Assembly (NCBI GenBank): GCA_035772405.1
Contig: JAYKKM010000428.1
Coordinates: 4,548,001-4,612,000, forward strand
DNA length: 64,000 nt
From: Chrysogorgia sp. JL179-B06
Taxonomy: Eukaryota > Cnidaria > Anthozoa > Scleralcyonacea > Chrysogorgiidae
Direction of reading: 5' to 3'
Below are positions 46,600 to 56,846 of the stretch, piece by piece (within the stretch, counting starts at the first letter, position 1; every line of letters begins with the position of its first letter). Position numbers and translations under genes: made by a program. The notes beneath the pieces are model-generated. The model saw only the letters and a program-made list of their open reading frames with translations, did no database searches and was not told where the DNA came from.

Positions 46600-47945
46600 C
46601 ATTTCAATCGAACAGTAACGTTAGTCAACATGTTTTGGAAACTTGTAACTCTTCAACAGGAGCCGAATTGCCAGATAATAAACTTTGCCACAAATTACCT
46701 GATGACACCATATTCACTCATCAGGCGATACAAAATGCGGATTGATTCATTTTATGCCATAACCTTAGTACAGTCAATGCGGGGTGTTTTTTAGAACGAC
46801 GCAACATATACATTGTGAACACTTGACACATATAGTGAGCGTGCGCATATAGTTATGAAGGATTTTGTTGGCAAGCGCACAATAGCTCCCGTTTTAAGAA
46901 GAGTACTTTCTAAAACATCTTCCGTTGAGAACGACGCAACATATACATTGTGAACACTTGACACTTGTGTTTGTGAAGGTATTCAGGAAGCGCACAATAG
47001 CATGCCATTGAATGTCAAAATAATTTAAAAGTGCAGATATCTATGGCAAAGTTTATTATGTGGCAAGTGGCAAAGCGGACCCCGTTCAGTTGAAGAGTTA
47101 CAACTTTCTAAAACATCTTTCCAACATATACATTGTGAACACTTGACACTTGTGTTTGTGAAGGATATTCAGGAAGTGCACAATAGCATGCCATTGAATG
47201 TCAAAATAATATAAAAGTGCAGATATCTGTGTCAAAGTTTATTATCTGGCAAGTGACAACTTTCTAAAACATCTTTCGTGAGTGGACTAACCTCAGTACA
47301 GTCAATGCGGGGTATTTTTGAGAAGGACGCAACATATACATTGTGAGCACTTGTGTTTGTGAAAGATATTCAGGAAGCGCACAATAGCATGCCATTGAAT
47401 GACAAAATAATTTAAAAGTGCAGATATCTGTGGCAAAGTTTATTATCTGGCAAGTGGCAAAGCGGTCCCCGTTCGGTTGAAGAGCTACAACTTTCTAAAA
47501 CATCTTTCGTGAGTGGACTAACCTTAGCATAGTTAACGCGGGGTATTTTTGAGAACGACGCAACATATACATTGTGAGCACTTGTGTTTGTGAAAGATAT
47601 TCAGGAAGCGCACAATAGCATGCCATTCATTGAATGTCAAAATAATTTAAAAGTGCAGATATCTGTGGCAAAGTTTATTATCTGGCAAGTGGCAAAGCGG
47701 CCCCCGTTCAGTTGAAGAGTTACAACTTTCTAAAACATCTTTCGTGAGTGAACTAACCTTAGCATAGTTAACGCGGGGTATTTTTGAGAACGACGCAACA
47801 TGTGCATTGTGAGCACTTGACACATGTAGTGCGCCGTGCGCATATAGTTATGAAGGATTTTGTTGGCAAGCGCAGAATAGCATGGTATTTTATGCAAAAA
47901 TAGTTCAAAAGTGCAAATATTTGACAATATGTGCGCCGTTTAGTA
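46600..47945. repeat. ~235-bp tandem repeat
   Basis: About six partial or complete units marked by ACGACGCAACATATACATTG (near 46,797, 46,931, 47,120, 47,327, 47,554, 47,788), each followed by CAGGAAGCGCACAATAGCAT and TTTATTATCTGGCAAGTGGC. The first units are shorter through deletions. Non-coding. Confidence 0.85.
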
Positions 47946-48260
47946 TTCCAAATCATCTAAACGTTTCGAGCAAAATTGTGTATAGAAAGTGCAGTTAACA
48001 ACGAATTAAAATGTCATGCTGTAGCATGGTAGTTTCCTTTCTCAGCCATCTGACAAATATTTGTCGAACGGAAAAACGTTTGTCTATTGGATCCATTGGA
48101 TCCATTCGATGCATAGGACAATTGATGTATTTCTGTGCAATTGATAAGACGTTTGTCGAATGGATCGATCCGATAAGACGTTTGTCGAATGGATCCGATC
48201 CGTACGATCGGAAACATGTTTTGTCGATTGGACTCCAATCGTTGATATTGGACATGTATG

Positions 48261-48268
48261 ATTATTTT
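48261..48268. repeat. 8-bp target-site duplication, right
   Basis: ATTATTTT, followed by CGAAGTAGATCTTTTCAAAT of the tRNA block flank. Confidence 0.85.
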
Positions 48269-48513
48269 CGAAGTAGATCTTTTCAAATTTATATATTTCA
48301 ATAAAAAATTCGTTTTGCAATAATTTTATGGCATCCTGTGCTTTGATACTTCCTTAAATTCAATAGCTTCGTACCAACATCTTAAAAATCAATTTGATAG
48401 AAATCGCTACAGAATATATAAATTAGAATTAATGTTTTGCAATTTTAAGAATGACACTTAAAATTGATGTTATTTTCAACTTATCGTACTATTTAAATAC
48501 CTTTTTTCAGAAT

Positions 48514-48556
48514 GGCCTGTTAGTTCAGTCGGTAGAGCGTGGTGTTAAAAACGCTA
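48514..48556 (+). pseudogene. 5' half of tRNA-Ile
   Basis: Runs from GGCCTGTTAGTTCAGTCGG to the loop (TTAAAAA), then switches into an inverted unit. Paralogue of 16,293. Confidence 0.75.
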
Positions 48557-48621
48557 AATGATGTGCTATAAATGTTAGAGAAAAATAATCCAATATTAAA
48601 ATATTAAATTATTAAAAATAT

Positions 48622-48694
48622 TAGTCTGTAGGAAGATCGAACTCACGACCGTAGCGTTATTATCACCACACTCTACCGACTGAGCTAACATGCC
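48622..48694 (-). pseudogene. tRNA-Ile (AAU)-like
   Basis: Anticodon loop ATAATAA is kept. Acceptor GGCATGT/ACAGACT has several mismatches. Flanks carry ATTAAAATATT expansions. Confidence 0.65.
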
Positions 48695-49006
48695 TTCTGA
48701 AATAAGTGGTTAAAATAGTACGACAAGTTGAAAATATCGTCAATTTGAAAAGTGTCATTCTTAATGTTCCAAAACATTAATTCTAATTGAGAAATTCTAG
48801 AGATATTGCCATCAAAGTGATTTTTAAAATGTTGGTACGAAGCACTTGCATTTAAGGACATTTAAAAATACAGGATGCCATTAAATTATGGTAAAATGTC
48901 TTTTTTATTGAAATATTTAAATTTAAAAATATCTATTTTGAAAAGAATGACAAGAACAAAACTGCGATGATTTCCATAGCACGACAAAAAGATTACAACC
49001 GTCCCA

Positions 49007-49078
49007 CGACCCTACCAGGACTCGAACCTGCAATCAGCTTTTCCGAAGTCAGACGCCTTATCCATTAGGCCACAGTCC
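49007..49078 (-). pseudogene. tRNA-Arg (UCG), anticodon stem destroyed
   Basis: The UCG loop is followed by AAAAGCTGATTG instead of ATCAGAAGATT, so the anticodon stem cannot close. Acceptor start AGGACTG is also altered. Confidence 0.8.
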
Positions 49079-49170
49079 TGTGTTGATCGGTATTCCGCAA
49101 CTTGACTGCTTTCATACAGATGGAAAATAATGTGTTATAAATGTTAGAGAAGTATAATCCAATAAAATCG

Positions 49171-49243
49171 TGGCCTGTGGGAGGATTGAACGCACGACCA
49201 TAGAGTTTTTAGCACCACGGTATACCGACTGAACTAACAGCCC
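49171..49243 (-). pseudogene. tRNA-Ile-like with AAA anticodon loop
   Basis: Loop CTAAAAA reads as anticodon AAA. The anticodon stem (TGGTG/CTCTA), D arm and T loop (TTCAATC) are also changed, so this is decay rather than a recoded gene. Confidence 0.7.
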
Positions 49244-49556
49244 CTTCTGATAAAAGGTGTTTAAATAGTACGACAAGTTCAAAATAACGTCATTTTAGAA
49301 CATGTCATTCTTAATGTTGCGAAAAATCAATTCTAATTGATATATTCCGGAGATTTTTAAGTCAACTTGATTTTTAAAATGTTGGTACGAAGCTCTTGAA
49401 TATAAGGACATTTCCAAATACAGGATGCCACTAAATTATTGTAAAACGCCTTTTTTAATGAAATATTTAAATTTAAAAACATCTACTTTGAAAAGAATGA
49501 CAAGAACAACAATGCAATGATTTATATAGCCCGAGAAAAAGATTATAACCGTCCTA

Positions 49557-49629
49557 CGACCCTACCAGGACTCGAACCTGGAATCTTCTGATCAGAAGTC
49601 AGACGCCTTATCCATTAGCCCAAAGGGCC
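49557..49629 (-). pseudogene. tRNA-Arg-like with UCU anticodon
   Basis: Loop CTTCTGA gives anticodon UCU (Arg, AGA codons) by one change from UCG. The D stem (GGC/GGC) has lost a pair and the acceptor's last pair is U-U. Anticodon and T arms are intact. Confidence 0.6.
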
Positions 49630-49721
49630 TGTGTTGATCGGTAATCCGCAACTTGACTGCTTTCATACTGATGGAAAATAATGTGTTATAAATGTTAGAG
49701 AAGAATAATCCAATAAAATCG

Positions 49722-49794
49722 TGGCCTGTGCGAGGATCGAACTCACGACCGTAGCGATATTATCACCACACTCTACCGACTTAGCTAACAGGCC
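49722..49794 (-). pseudogene. tRNA-Ile (AAU)-like, D stem mismatch
   Basis: Loop ATAATAT; the D stem 5' strand GCTA leaves an A-G pair. Acceptor GGCCTGT/ACAGGCC is perfect, and the T stem GTGAG/CTCGC has one mismatch. Borderline. Confidence 0.55.
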
Positions 49795-50151
49795 GTTCTG
49801 AAACAAGCGGTTAAAATAGTACGACAAGTTGAAAATAACGTCAATTTGAAAAGTGTCATTCTTAATGTTCCAAAACATTAATTCTAATTGCTTTATTCCG
49901 GAGATTTTTCCGTCAAATTGATTTTTAAAATGTTGGTATGAAAAAATGATTGTTCCGTCAAATTGATTTTTAAAATGTTGGTACGAAGCTCTTGCATTTA
50001 AGGACTTTTTAAAATACAGGTGCCATTAAATTATTGTAAAACGTCTTTTTTATTGAAATATTTAAATTTAAAAATATCTACTTTGAAAAGAATGACAAGA
50101 ACAACACTGCAATGATTTCCATAGCCCGCGAAAAAGGTTACAACCGTCCTG

Positions 50152-50224
50152 CGACCCTACCAGGACTCGAACCTGGAATCTTCTGATCCGAAGTCAGACG
50201 CCTTATCGATTAGGCCACAGGGCC
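50152..50224 (-). tRNA. tRNA-Arg (UCG), D-loop variant
   Basis: Consensus stems. The D loop reads AATCGATAA for AATGGATAA, changing one of the two conserved G18-G19 residues needed for the elbow. The same variant occurs at 52,767. Confidence 0.7.
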
Positions 50225-50316
50225 TGTGTTGATCAGTAATCCGCAACTTGACTGCTTTCATACAGATGGAAAATAATGTGTTATAAATGTTAGAGAAGAA
50301 TAATCCAACAAAATCG

Positions 50317-50389
50317 TGGCCTGTGGGAGGATCGAACTCACGATCTTAACGTTGTTAGCACCACGCTCTACCGACTGAGCTAACAGGCC
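50317..50389 (-). tRNA. tRNA-Ile body with Val (AAC) anticodon
   Basis: Acceptor, D and anticodon stems pair (TGGTG/CGTTA). The loop is CTAACAA, giving anticodon AAC, which reads GUU valine codons. The T stem has the common mismatch. CGATTTT terminator present. Either a neutral change in a dying copy or a tRNA of altered identity. Confidence 0.6.
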
Positions 50390-50661
50390 CGTCTAACAAA
50401 GGGGTTTAAATGGTACGACAAGTTCAAAATAACGTTATTTTAGAACATGTCATTCTTAATGTTGCAAAAAATTAATTCTAATTGATATATTCCGGAGATT
50501 GTTCCGTCAAATTGCTTTTTAAAATGTTGGTAAGAAGTTCTTGGATCTAAGGACATTTCCAAATATAGGATGCCACTAAATTATTGTAAAACGCCTTTAT
50601 TATTGAATATTTAAATTTTAAAAGATCTCCATAGACCGAGAAAAAGATTACAACAGTACTA

Positions 50662-50734
50662 CGACCCTACCAGGACTCGAACATGGAATTATCTGATCCG
50701 AAGTCAGACGCGTTATCCATTAGGCCACAGGGCC
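50662..50734 (-). pseudogene. tRNA-Arg (UCG), D and T stem mismatches
   Basis: D stem GCC/CGC and T stem CCATG/CCTGG each lose a pair. Variable loop TAATT. Anticodon arm intact. Confidence 0.6.
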
Positions 50735-50826
50735 TGTGTTGATCGGTAATCCGCAACTTGACTGATTTCATACAGATGGAAAATAATGTGTTATAAATGT
50801 TAGAGAAGAATAATCCAATGAAATCG

Positions 50827-50899
50827 TGGCCTGTGGGAGGATCGAACTCACGACCTTAGCGTTATTAGCACCACGCTCTACCGACTGACATAATACACA
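50827..50899 (-). pseudogene. tRNA-Ile (AAU), 5' end lost
   Basis: 3' half and anticodon arm are consensus. The 5' acceptor and D arm read TTGTGTATTATGTCAGTCGG, with no pairing to ACAGGCC. Confidence 0.75.
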
Positions 50900-51211
50900 A
50901 TTTTGAAAAAGGGGTTTAAATAGTACGAGAAGTTCAAAATAACGTCAATTTAGAACATGTCATTCTTAATGTTGCAAAAATTAATTCTAATTGATATATT
51001 CCGGAGATTGTTCCGTCAAATTGATTTTTAAAATGTTGGTAAGAAGCTCTTGGATCTAAGGACATTTCCAAATACAGGATGCCACTAAATTATTGTAAAA
51101 CGCCTTTTTTATTGAAATATTTAAATTTAAAAAGATCTACTTTGAAAACAATGACAAGAACAACACTGTAATGATTTCCATAGCCCGAGAAAAAGGTTAC
51201 CGATCAACACA

Positions 51212-51284
51212 GGCCCTGTGGCCTAATGGATAAGGCGTCTGACTCCTAATCAGAAGATTCCAGGTTCGAGTCCTGGTAGGGTTG
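51212..51284 (+). tRNA. tRNA-Arg (CCU)
   Basis: Consensus except for the 3' acceptor TAGGGTT, which makes the first pair G-U. The usual downstream flank (GGTTGTGACATTTTTC) is deleted, so no T-run terminator is in the normal place. Confidence 0.75.
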
Positions 51285-51543
51285 TAGTACGTTGTTTTCG
51301 AAGTAGATCTTTTCAAATTTATATTTCCAATACAAAAGTCGTTTTATTTTCAATACAAAAGTCTGTATTTTGAAATGTCCTTAAATTCAAGAGCTTCCTA
51401 CCAACATTTTTAAAATCAATATAATGGAAATATCTCAAGAATATATCAATTAGAATTAATGTTTTTGCAACATTAAGAAAGGCACTTTTCAAATTGACGT
51501 TACTTTCAACTTGTAGTACTATTTACAACACATTTTTAAGATG

Positions 51544-51586
51544 GGCCTGTTAGCTCAGTCGTTAGGTCGTCGATCCTCCACAGAAC
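51544..51586 (+). pseudogene. tRNA-Ile lacking the anticodon arm
   Basis: Same deletion as 14,339. It is followed directly by the direct-repeat module. Confidence 0.8.
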
Positions 51587-51599
51587 AATTGGCATAAAA

Positions 51600-52179
51600 T
51601 TGGCTTAAAATGTTATATGTGTGTTGCTTAGCCGACTTACAACGATGATGAAAAATTCAGGCAAAAATATAAAATTGATCGATGCGAAAAAATATCGGCC
51701 ATTGTATATTAATAAGCAATAATAGGTAAATTGAAAATAATCGATAAAAAAGCGTGGAAGAAAAAGCAGTTTATTATCTGTTCAATTGAAAATAATCAAT
51801 GTAAATACAGTTTAACAAAGCAAAAAAATGTTCAGTGAGAAAAAATGATACGCCTTCTCTGCTACCCCTACCCCCTTCAACGAGAGGTTACGGTATAAGG
51901 GTTACCTTTAGCAGAATATCCGCAGAGATCCCACCCGCACGGGCGCTCATACTTTTAAATATATACGCAAGCTATTTATACGCCACAAACACAATACTTT
52001 CTATGCACGTGGCTCAAAAAGGTAAAAATCACCGTGTTTAGAAATGTAGAAAATAATTCACCAAATTAGCTTAAAATTTTATATGTGTGTTGCTTAGCCG
52101 ACTTACAACGATGATGAAAAATTCAGGCAAAAATATAAAATTGATCGATGCGAAAAAATATCGGCCATTGTATATTAAT
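51600..52179. mobile_element. Module with ~112-bp terminal direct repeats, copy 1
   Basis: 51,600-51,712 (GTGTTGCTTAGCCGACTTAC, then ACAACGATGATG) is repeated directly at 52,064-52,179 around ~350 bp of non-coding interior. After the second repeat the tRNA-unit flank (TGTTTTGCAATTTTAAG) follows. The layout resembles a terminal-repeat retrotransposon in miniature, but no primer-binding site or polypurine tract could be assigned. Copies 2 and 3 are at 53,672 and 55,745. Confidence 0.5.
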
Positions 52180-52258
52180 GTTTTGCAATTTTAAGAATGA
52201 CACTTAAAATTGATGTTATTTTCAACTTATCGTACTATTTAAAAGCCTTTTTCAGAAT

Positions 52259-52300
52259 GGCCAGTTAGTTCAGTCGGTAGAGCGTGGTGCTAAAAACGCT
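52259..52300 (+). pseudogene. 5' half of tRNA-Ile
   Basis: GGCCAGTTAGTTCAGTCGG to the CTAAAAA loop, then inverted flank. Confidence 0.7.
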
Positions 52301-52336
52301 AAATGATGAGCTATAAATGTTAGAGAAAATTAATCT

Positions 52337-52409
52337 TAGTCTGTGGGAGGATCGAACTCACGACCGTAGCGATATTATCACCACACTCTACCGACTTAGC
52401 TAACAGGCC
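52337..52409 (-). pseudogene. tRNA-Ile (AAU)-like
   Basis: Loop ATAATAT; acceptor 3' strand ACAGACT; D stem mismatch GCTA. Same variants as 54,434, so they were amplified together in the higher-order unit. Confidence 0.6.
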
Positions 52410-52766
52410 GTTCTGAAACAAGCGGTTAAAATAGTACGACAAGTTGAAAATAACGTCAATTTGAAAAGTGTCATTCTTAATGTTCCAAAACATTAATTCT
52501 AATTGCTTTATTCCGGAGATTTTTCCGTCAAATTGATTTTTAAAATGTTGGTATGAAAAAATGATTGTTCCGTCAAATTGATTTTTAAAATGTTGGTACG
52601 AAGCTCTTGCATTTAAGGACTTTTTAAAATACAGGTGCCATTAAATTATTGTAAAACGTCTTTTTTATTGAAATATTTAAATTTAAAAATATCTACTTTG
52701 AAAAGAATGACAAGAACAACACTGCAATGATTTCCATAGCCCGAGAAAAAGGTTACAACCGTCCTG

Positions 52767-52839
52767 CGACCCTACCAGGACTCGAACCTGGAATCTTCTG
52801 ATCCGAAGTCAGACGCCTTATCGATTAGGCCACAGGGCC
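52767..52839 (-). tRNA. tRNA-Arg (UCG), D-loop variant
   Basis: All stems pair; D loop AATCGATAA as at 50,152. The surrounding 600 bp is nearly identical to 49,730-50,320, so the two are a recent duplication. Confidence 0.7.
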
Positions 52840-53240
52840 TGTGTTGATCAGTAATCCGCAACTTGACTGCTTTCATACAGATGGAAAATAATGTGTTATA
52901 AATGTTAGAGAAGAATAATCCAACAAAATCGTGGATAATACAATAAAATAGTACGACAAGTTCAAAATAACGTCATTTTAGAAGATGTCATTCTTAATGT
53001 TGCAAAACATTAATTCTAATTGATATATTCCGGAGATTTTTCCATCAAATTGATTTATAAAATGTTGGTACGAAGCTCTTGAATCTAAGGACATTTCCAA
53101 ATACAGGATGCCACTAAATTATTGTAAAACGCCTTTTGTATTGAAATATTTAAATTTAAAAAGATCTACTTTGAAAACAATGACAAGAACAACACTGTAA
53201 TGATTTCCATAGCCCGAGAAAAAGGTTACCGATCAGCACA

Positions 53241-53313
53241 GGCCCTGTGGCCTAATGGATAAGGCGTCTGACTCCTAATCAGAAGATTCCAGGTTCGAGT
53301 CCTGGTAGGGTCG
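53241..53313 (+). tRNA. tRNA-Arg (CCU), consensus copy
   Basis: Identical to 32,546 in sequence. T-run terminator in GACATTTTTC about 17 nt downstream. Confidence 0.9.
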
Positions 53314-53626
53314 TAGTACGGTTGTGACATTTTTCTGGGGCTATAGAAATCATTGCTGTGTTGTTCTTGTCATTGTTTTCTAAGTAGATCTTTTCAAATT
53401 TATATTTTCAATACAAAAGTCGTTTTACAATAATTTAATGGCATCCTGTATTTTGAAATGTCCTTAAATTCAAGAGCTTCCTACCAACATTTTTAAAATC
53501 AATATAATGGAAATATCTCAAGAATATATCAATTAGAATTAATGTTTTTGCAACATTAATAACGGCACTTTTCAAATTGACGTTACTTTCAACTTGTAGT
53601 ACTATTTACAACACATTTTTAAGAAG

Positions 53627-53668
53627 GGCCTGTTAGCTCAGTCGTTAGGGCGTCGATCCTCCCACAGC
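53627..53668 (+). pseudogene. tRNA-Ile lacking the anticodon arm
   Basis: GGCCTGTTAGCTCAGTCG joined to GATCCTCCCACAG at the family's deletion point. Confidence 0.8.
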
Positions 53669-53671
53669 ACA

Positions 53672-54264
53672 ATTGGCTAAAAATTTTATATGTCTGTTGC
53701 TTAGCCGATTTACAACGATGATGAAAAATTCAGGCAAAAATATAAAATTGATCGATGCGAAAAAATATCGGCCATTGTATATTAGTAAGCAATAATAGGT
53801 AAATTGAAAATAATCGAAGAAAAAGCGTGCAAGAAAAAGCAGTTTATTATCTGTTGAATTGAAAATAATCAATGTAAATACAGTTTAACAAAGCAAAAAA
53901 AAGTTCAGTGAGAAAAAATGAACCCCCTTCTCTGCTCCCCCTACCCCGCTCAACGAGAGGTTACGGTATAAGGGTTACCTTCAGCACAGTCTCTGCAGAG
54001 ATCCCACCCGCACCGGTCCACCCGCATGGGCGCTCATACTTTTAAATATATACGCAAGCTATTTATACACCACAAACACAATACTTTCTATGCATGTGGG
54101 TCAAAAAGGTAAAAAATCACCGTGTTTAGAAATGTAGAAAATAATTCACCAAATTAGTTAAAATTTTATATGTGTGTTGCTTAGCCGACTTACAACGATG
54201 ATGTAAAATTCAGGCAAAAATATAAAATTGATCGATGCGAAAAAATATCGGCCATTGTATATTA
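53672..54264. mobile_element. Direct-repeat module, copy 2
   Basis: First repeat 53,672-53,784, second 54,153-54,264. The interior differs from copy 1 by a GCACCGGTCCACCC insertion near 54,012 and scattered substitutions. Confidence 0.5.
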
Positions 54265-54345
54265 ATGTTTTGCAATTTTAAGAATGACACTTAAAATTGA
54301 TGTTATTTTCAACCTATCGTACTATTTAAACACCTTTTTCAGAAT

Positions 54346-54388
54346 GGCCAGTTAGTTCAGTCGGTAGAGCGTGGTGCTAAAAACGCTA
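54346..54388 (+). pseudogene. 5' half of tRNA-Ile
   Basis: As at 52,259. Confidence 0.7.
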
Positions 54389-54433
54389 AATGATGAGCTA
54401 TAAATGTTAGAGAAAATTAATCCAATAAAATCT

Positions 54434-54506
54434 TAGTCTGTGGGAGGATCGAACTCACGACCGTAGCGATATTATCACCACACTCTACCGACTTAGCTAA
54501 CAGGCC
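54434..54506 (-). pseudogene. tRNA-Ile (AAU)-like
   Basis: As at 52,337 (ATAATAT loop, ACAGACT acceptor strand). Confidence 0.6.
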
Positions 54507-54776
54507 GTTCTGAAACAAGTGGTTAAAATAGTAAGACAAGTTGAAAATAACGTCAATTTGAAAAGTGTCATTCTTAATGTTCCAAAACATTAATTCTAAT
54601 TGATATATTCCGGAGATTGTTCCGTCAAATTGATTTTAAAAATTGATTAAATTGATTATTGTAAAACGTCTTTTTTATTGAAATATTTAAATTTAAAAAT
54701 ATCTACTTTGAAAAGTATGACAAGAACAACACTGCAATGATTTCCATAGCCCGAGAAAAAGGTTACAACCGTCCTG

Positions 54777-54849
54777 CGACCCTACCAGGACTCGAACCTG
54801 GAAAATTCTGATCCAAAGTCAGACGCCTTATCCATTAGGCCACAGGGCC
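54777..54849 (-). tRNA. tRNA-Arg body with Gln (UUG) anticodon
   Basis: Acceptor, D, anticodon and T stems all pair as in the consensus. The loop is CTTTGGA, so the anticodon is UUG and would read CAA glutamine codons. The variable loop is ATTTT instead of AGATT. If transcribed and still charged with Arg it would misread CAA; more likely it is an inactive copy. Confidence 0.65.
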
Positions 54850-54941
54850 TATGTTGATCGGTAATCCGCAAGTTGACTGCTTTCATACAGATGGAAAATA
54901 ATGTGTTATAAATGTTAGAGAAGAATAATCCAATAAAATCG

Positions 54942-55014
54942 TGGCCTGTGTGAGGATCGAACTCACGACCTTAGCGTTATTAGCACCACGCTCTACTGAC
55001 TGAACTAACAGACC
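54942..55014 (-). tRNA. tRNA-Ile (AAU), fully paired copy
   Basis: Acceptor GGTCTGT/ACAGGCC pairs completely using one G-U. D stem GTTC/GAGC, anticodon stem TGGTG/CGCTA, loop CTAATAA. The T stem GTGAG/CTCAC is perfect, unlike most copies. CGATTTT follows. One of two Ile copies with no mismatch. Confidence 0.85.
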
Positions 55015-55327
55015 CATCTGAAAAAAGGGTTTAAATAGTACGACAAGTTCAAAATAACGTCATTTTAGTACATGTAATTCTTAATGTTGCAAAACATTAA
55101 TTCTAATTGATATATTCCAGAGATTTTTCCATCAAATTGATTTATAAAATGTTGGTACGAAGCTCTTGAATCTAAGGACATTTCCAAATACAGGATGCCA
55201 CTAAATTATTATAAAACGCCTTTTGTATTGAAATATTTAAATTTAAAAAGATCTACTTTGAAAACAATGACAAGAACAACACTGCAATGATTTCCATAGC
55301 CCGAGAAAAAGTTTACCGATCAACACA

Positions 55328-55400
55328 GGCCCTGTGGCCTAATGGATAAGGCGTCTGACTCCTAATCAGAAGATTCCAGGTTCGAGTCCTGGTAGGGTCG
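55328..55400 (+). tRNA. tRNA-Arg (CCU), consensus copy
   Basis: Identical to 32,546 and 53,241; terminator ACATTTTTTTGGG downstream. Confidence 0.9.
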
Positions 55401-55700
55401 TAGTACGGTTGTGACATTTTTTTGGGGCTATAGAAATCATTGCTGTGTTGTTCTTGTCATTGTTTTCGAAGTAGAACTTTTCAAATTTATATTTTCAATA
55501 CAAAAGTCGTTTTATTTTCAATACAAAAGTCTGTATTTTGAAATGTCCTTAAATTCAAGAGCTTCCTACCAACATTTTTAAAATCAATATAATGGAAATA
55601 TCTCAAGAATATATCAATTAGAATTAATGTTTTTGCAACATTAAGAAAGGCACTTTTCAAATTGACGTTACTTTCAACTTGTAGTACAATTTACAACACA

Positions 55701-55733
55701 TGCTCAGTCGTTAGGGCGTCGATCCTCCACAGG
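55701..55733 (+). pseudogene. tRNA-Ile lacking acceptor 5' strand and anticodon arm
   Basis: Only GCTCAGTCGTTAGGGCGTCG and ATCCTCCACAGG remain: the common deletion plus loss of the start. Confidence 0.7.
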
Positions 55734-55744
55734 AAAATTGGCAT

Positions 55745-56331
55745 AAAATTGGCTTAAAATTTTATATGTGTGTTGCTTAGCCGACTTACAACGATGATGA
55801 AAAATTCAGGCAAAAATATAAAATTGATCGATGCGAAAAAATATCGGCCATTGTATATTAATAAGCAATAATAGGTAAATTGAAAATAATCGATAAAAAA
55901 GCGTGGAAGAAAAAAAAAGCCGTTTATTATCTGTTCAATTGAAAATAATCAATGTAAATACAGTTTAACAAAGCAAAAAAATGTTCAGTGAGAAAAAATG
56001 AACCCCCTTCTCTGCTCCCCCTACCCCCCTCAACGAGAGGTTACGGTATAAGGGTTACCTTCAGCAGAATCCCCGCAGAGATCCCACCGCACGGGCGCAC
56101 ATACTTTTAAATATATACGCAAGCTATTTATACACCACAAACACAATACTTTCTATGCATGTGGGTCAAAAAGGTAAAAAATCACCGTGTTTAGAAATGT
56201 AGAAAATAATTCACCAAATTAGCTTCAAATTTTATATGTGTGTTGCTTAGCCGACTTACAACGATGATGAAAAATTCAGGCAAAAATATAAAATTGATCG
56301 ATGCGAAAAAATATCGGCCATTGTATATTAA
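55745..56331. mobile_element. Direct-repeat module, copy 3
   Basis: Repeats at about 55,745-55,860 and 56,216-56,331, interior as in copies 1 and 2. Confidence 0.5.
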
Positions 56332-56412
56332 TGTTTTGCAATTTTAAGAATGACACTTAAAATTGATGTTATTTTCAACTTATCGTACTATTTAAACACC
56401 TTTTTTCAGAAT

Positions 56413-56455
56413 GGCTAGTTAGTTCAGTCGGTAGAGCGTGGTGCTAAAAACGCTA
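56413..56455 (+). pseudogene. 5' half of tRNA-Ile
   Basis: GGCTAGTTAGTTCAGTCGG to the CTAAAAA loop. Confidence 0.7.
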
Positions 56456-56500
56456 AATAATGAGCTATAAATGTTAGAGAAAATTAATCCAATAAAATCT

Positions 56501-56573
56501 TAGTCTGTGGGAGGATCGAACTCATGACCGTAGCGATATTATCACCACACTCTACCGACTGAGCTAACAGGCC
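56501..56573 (-). pseudogene. tRNA-Ile (AAU)-like
   Basis: Loop ATAATAT; acceptor strand ACAGACT; the D stem is restored (GCTC) relative to 54,434; T stem GTCATGAG region altered. Confidence 0.6.
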
Positions 56574-56846
56574 CTTCTGAAATAAGTGGTTAAAATAGTA
56601 CGACAAGTTCAAAATAACGTCATTTTAGTACATGTAATTCTTAATGTTGCAAAAAATTAATTCTAATTGATATATTCCGGAGATCGTTCCGTCAAATTGA
56701 TTTTTAAAATGTTGGTAAGAAGTTCTTAGATCTAAGGACATTTCAAAATATAGGATGCCACTAAATTATTGTAAAACGCCTTTATTATTGAATATTTAAA
56801 TTTTAAAAGATCTTCATAGACCGAGAAAAAGATCACAACAGTACTA

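Larger units (their letters stand above)
33784..48260. mobile_element. 14.5-kb satellite-bearing inverted-repeat element
   Basis: Ends are imperfect ~40-bp inverted repeats: the left begins GATTGATGTCCAATACCC, the right read inward begins CATACATGTCCAATATCA; both continue ACGATTGGA..CCAATCGACAAA and each contains a small hairpin. An 8-bp duplication flanks it, as in hAT-type transposition. Contents: a ~190-bp left subterminal sequence, ~11.3 kb of satellite, a 1.2-kb unknown spacer, a ~235-bp tandem repeat, and a right subterminal region with satellite-like CGACAAATATTTGTC. No transposase frame is present, so it is non-autonomous. A short copy lies at 600-1376. Confidence 0.8.
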
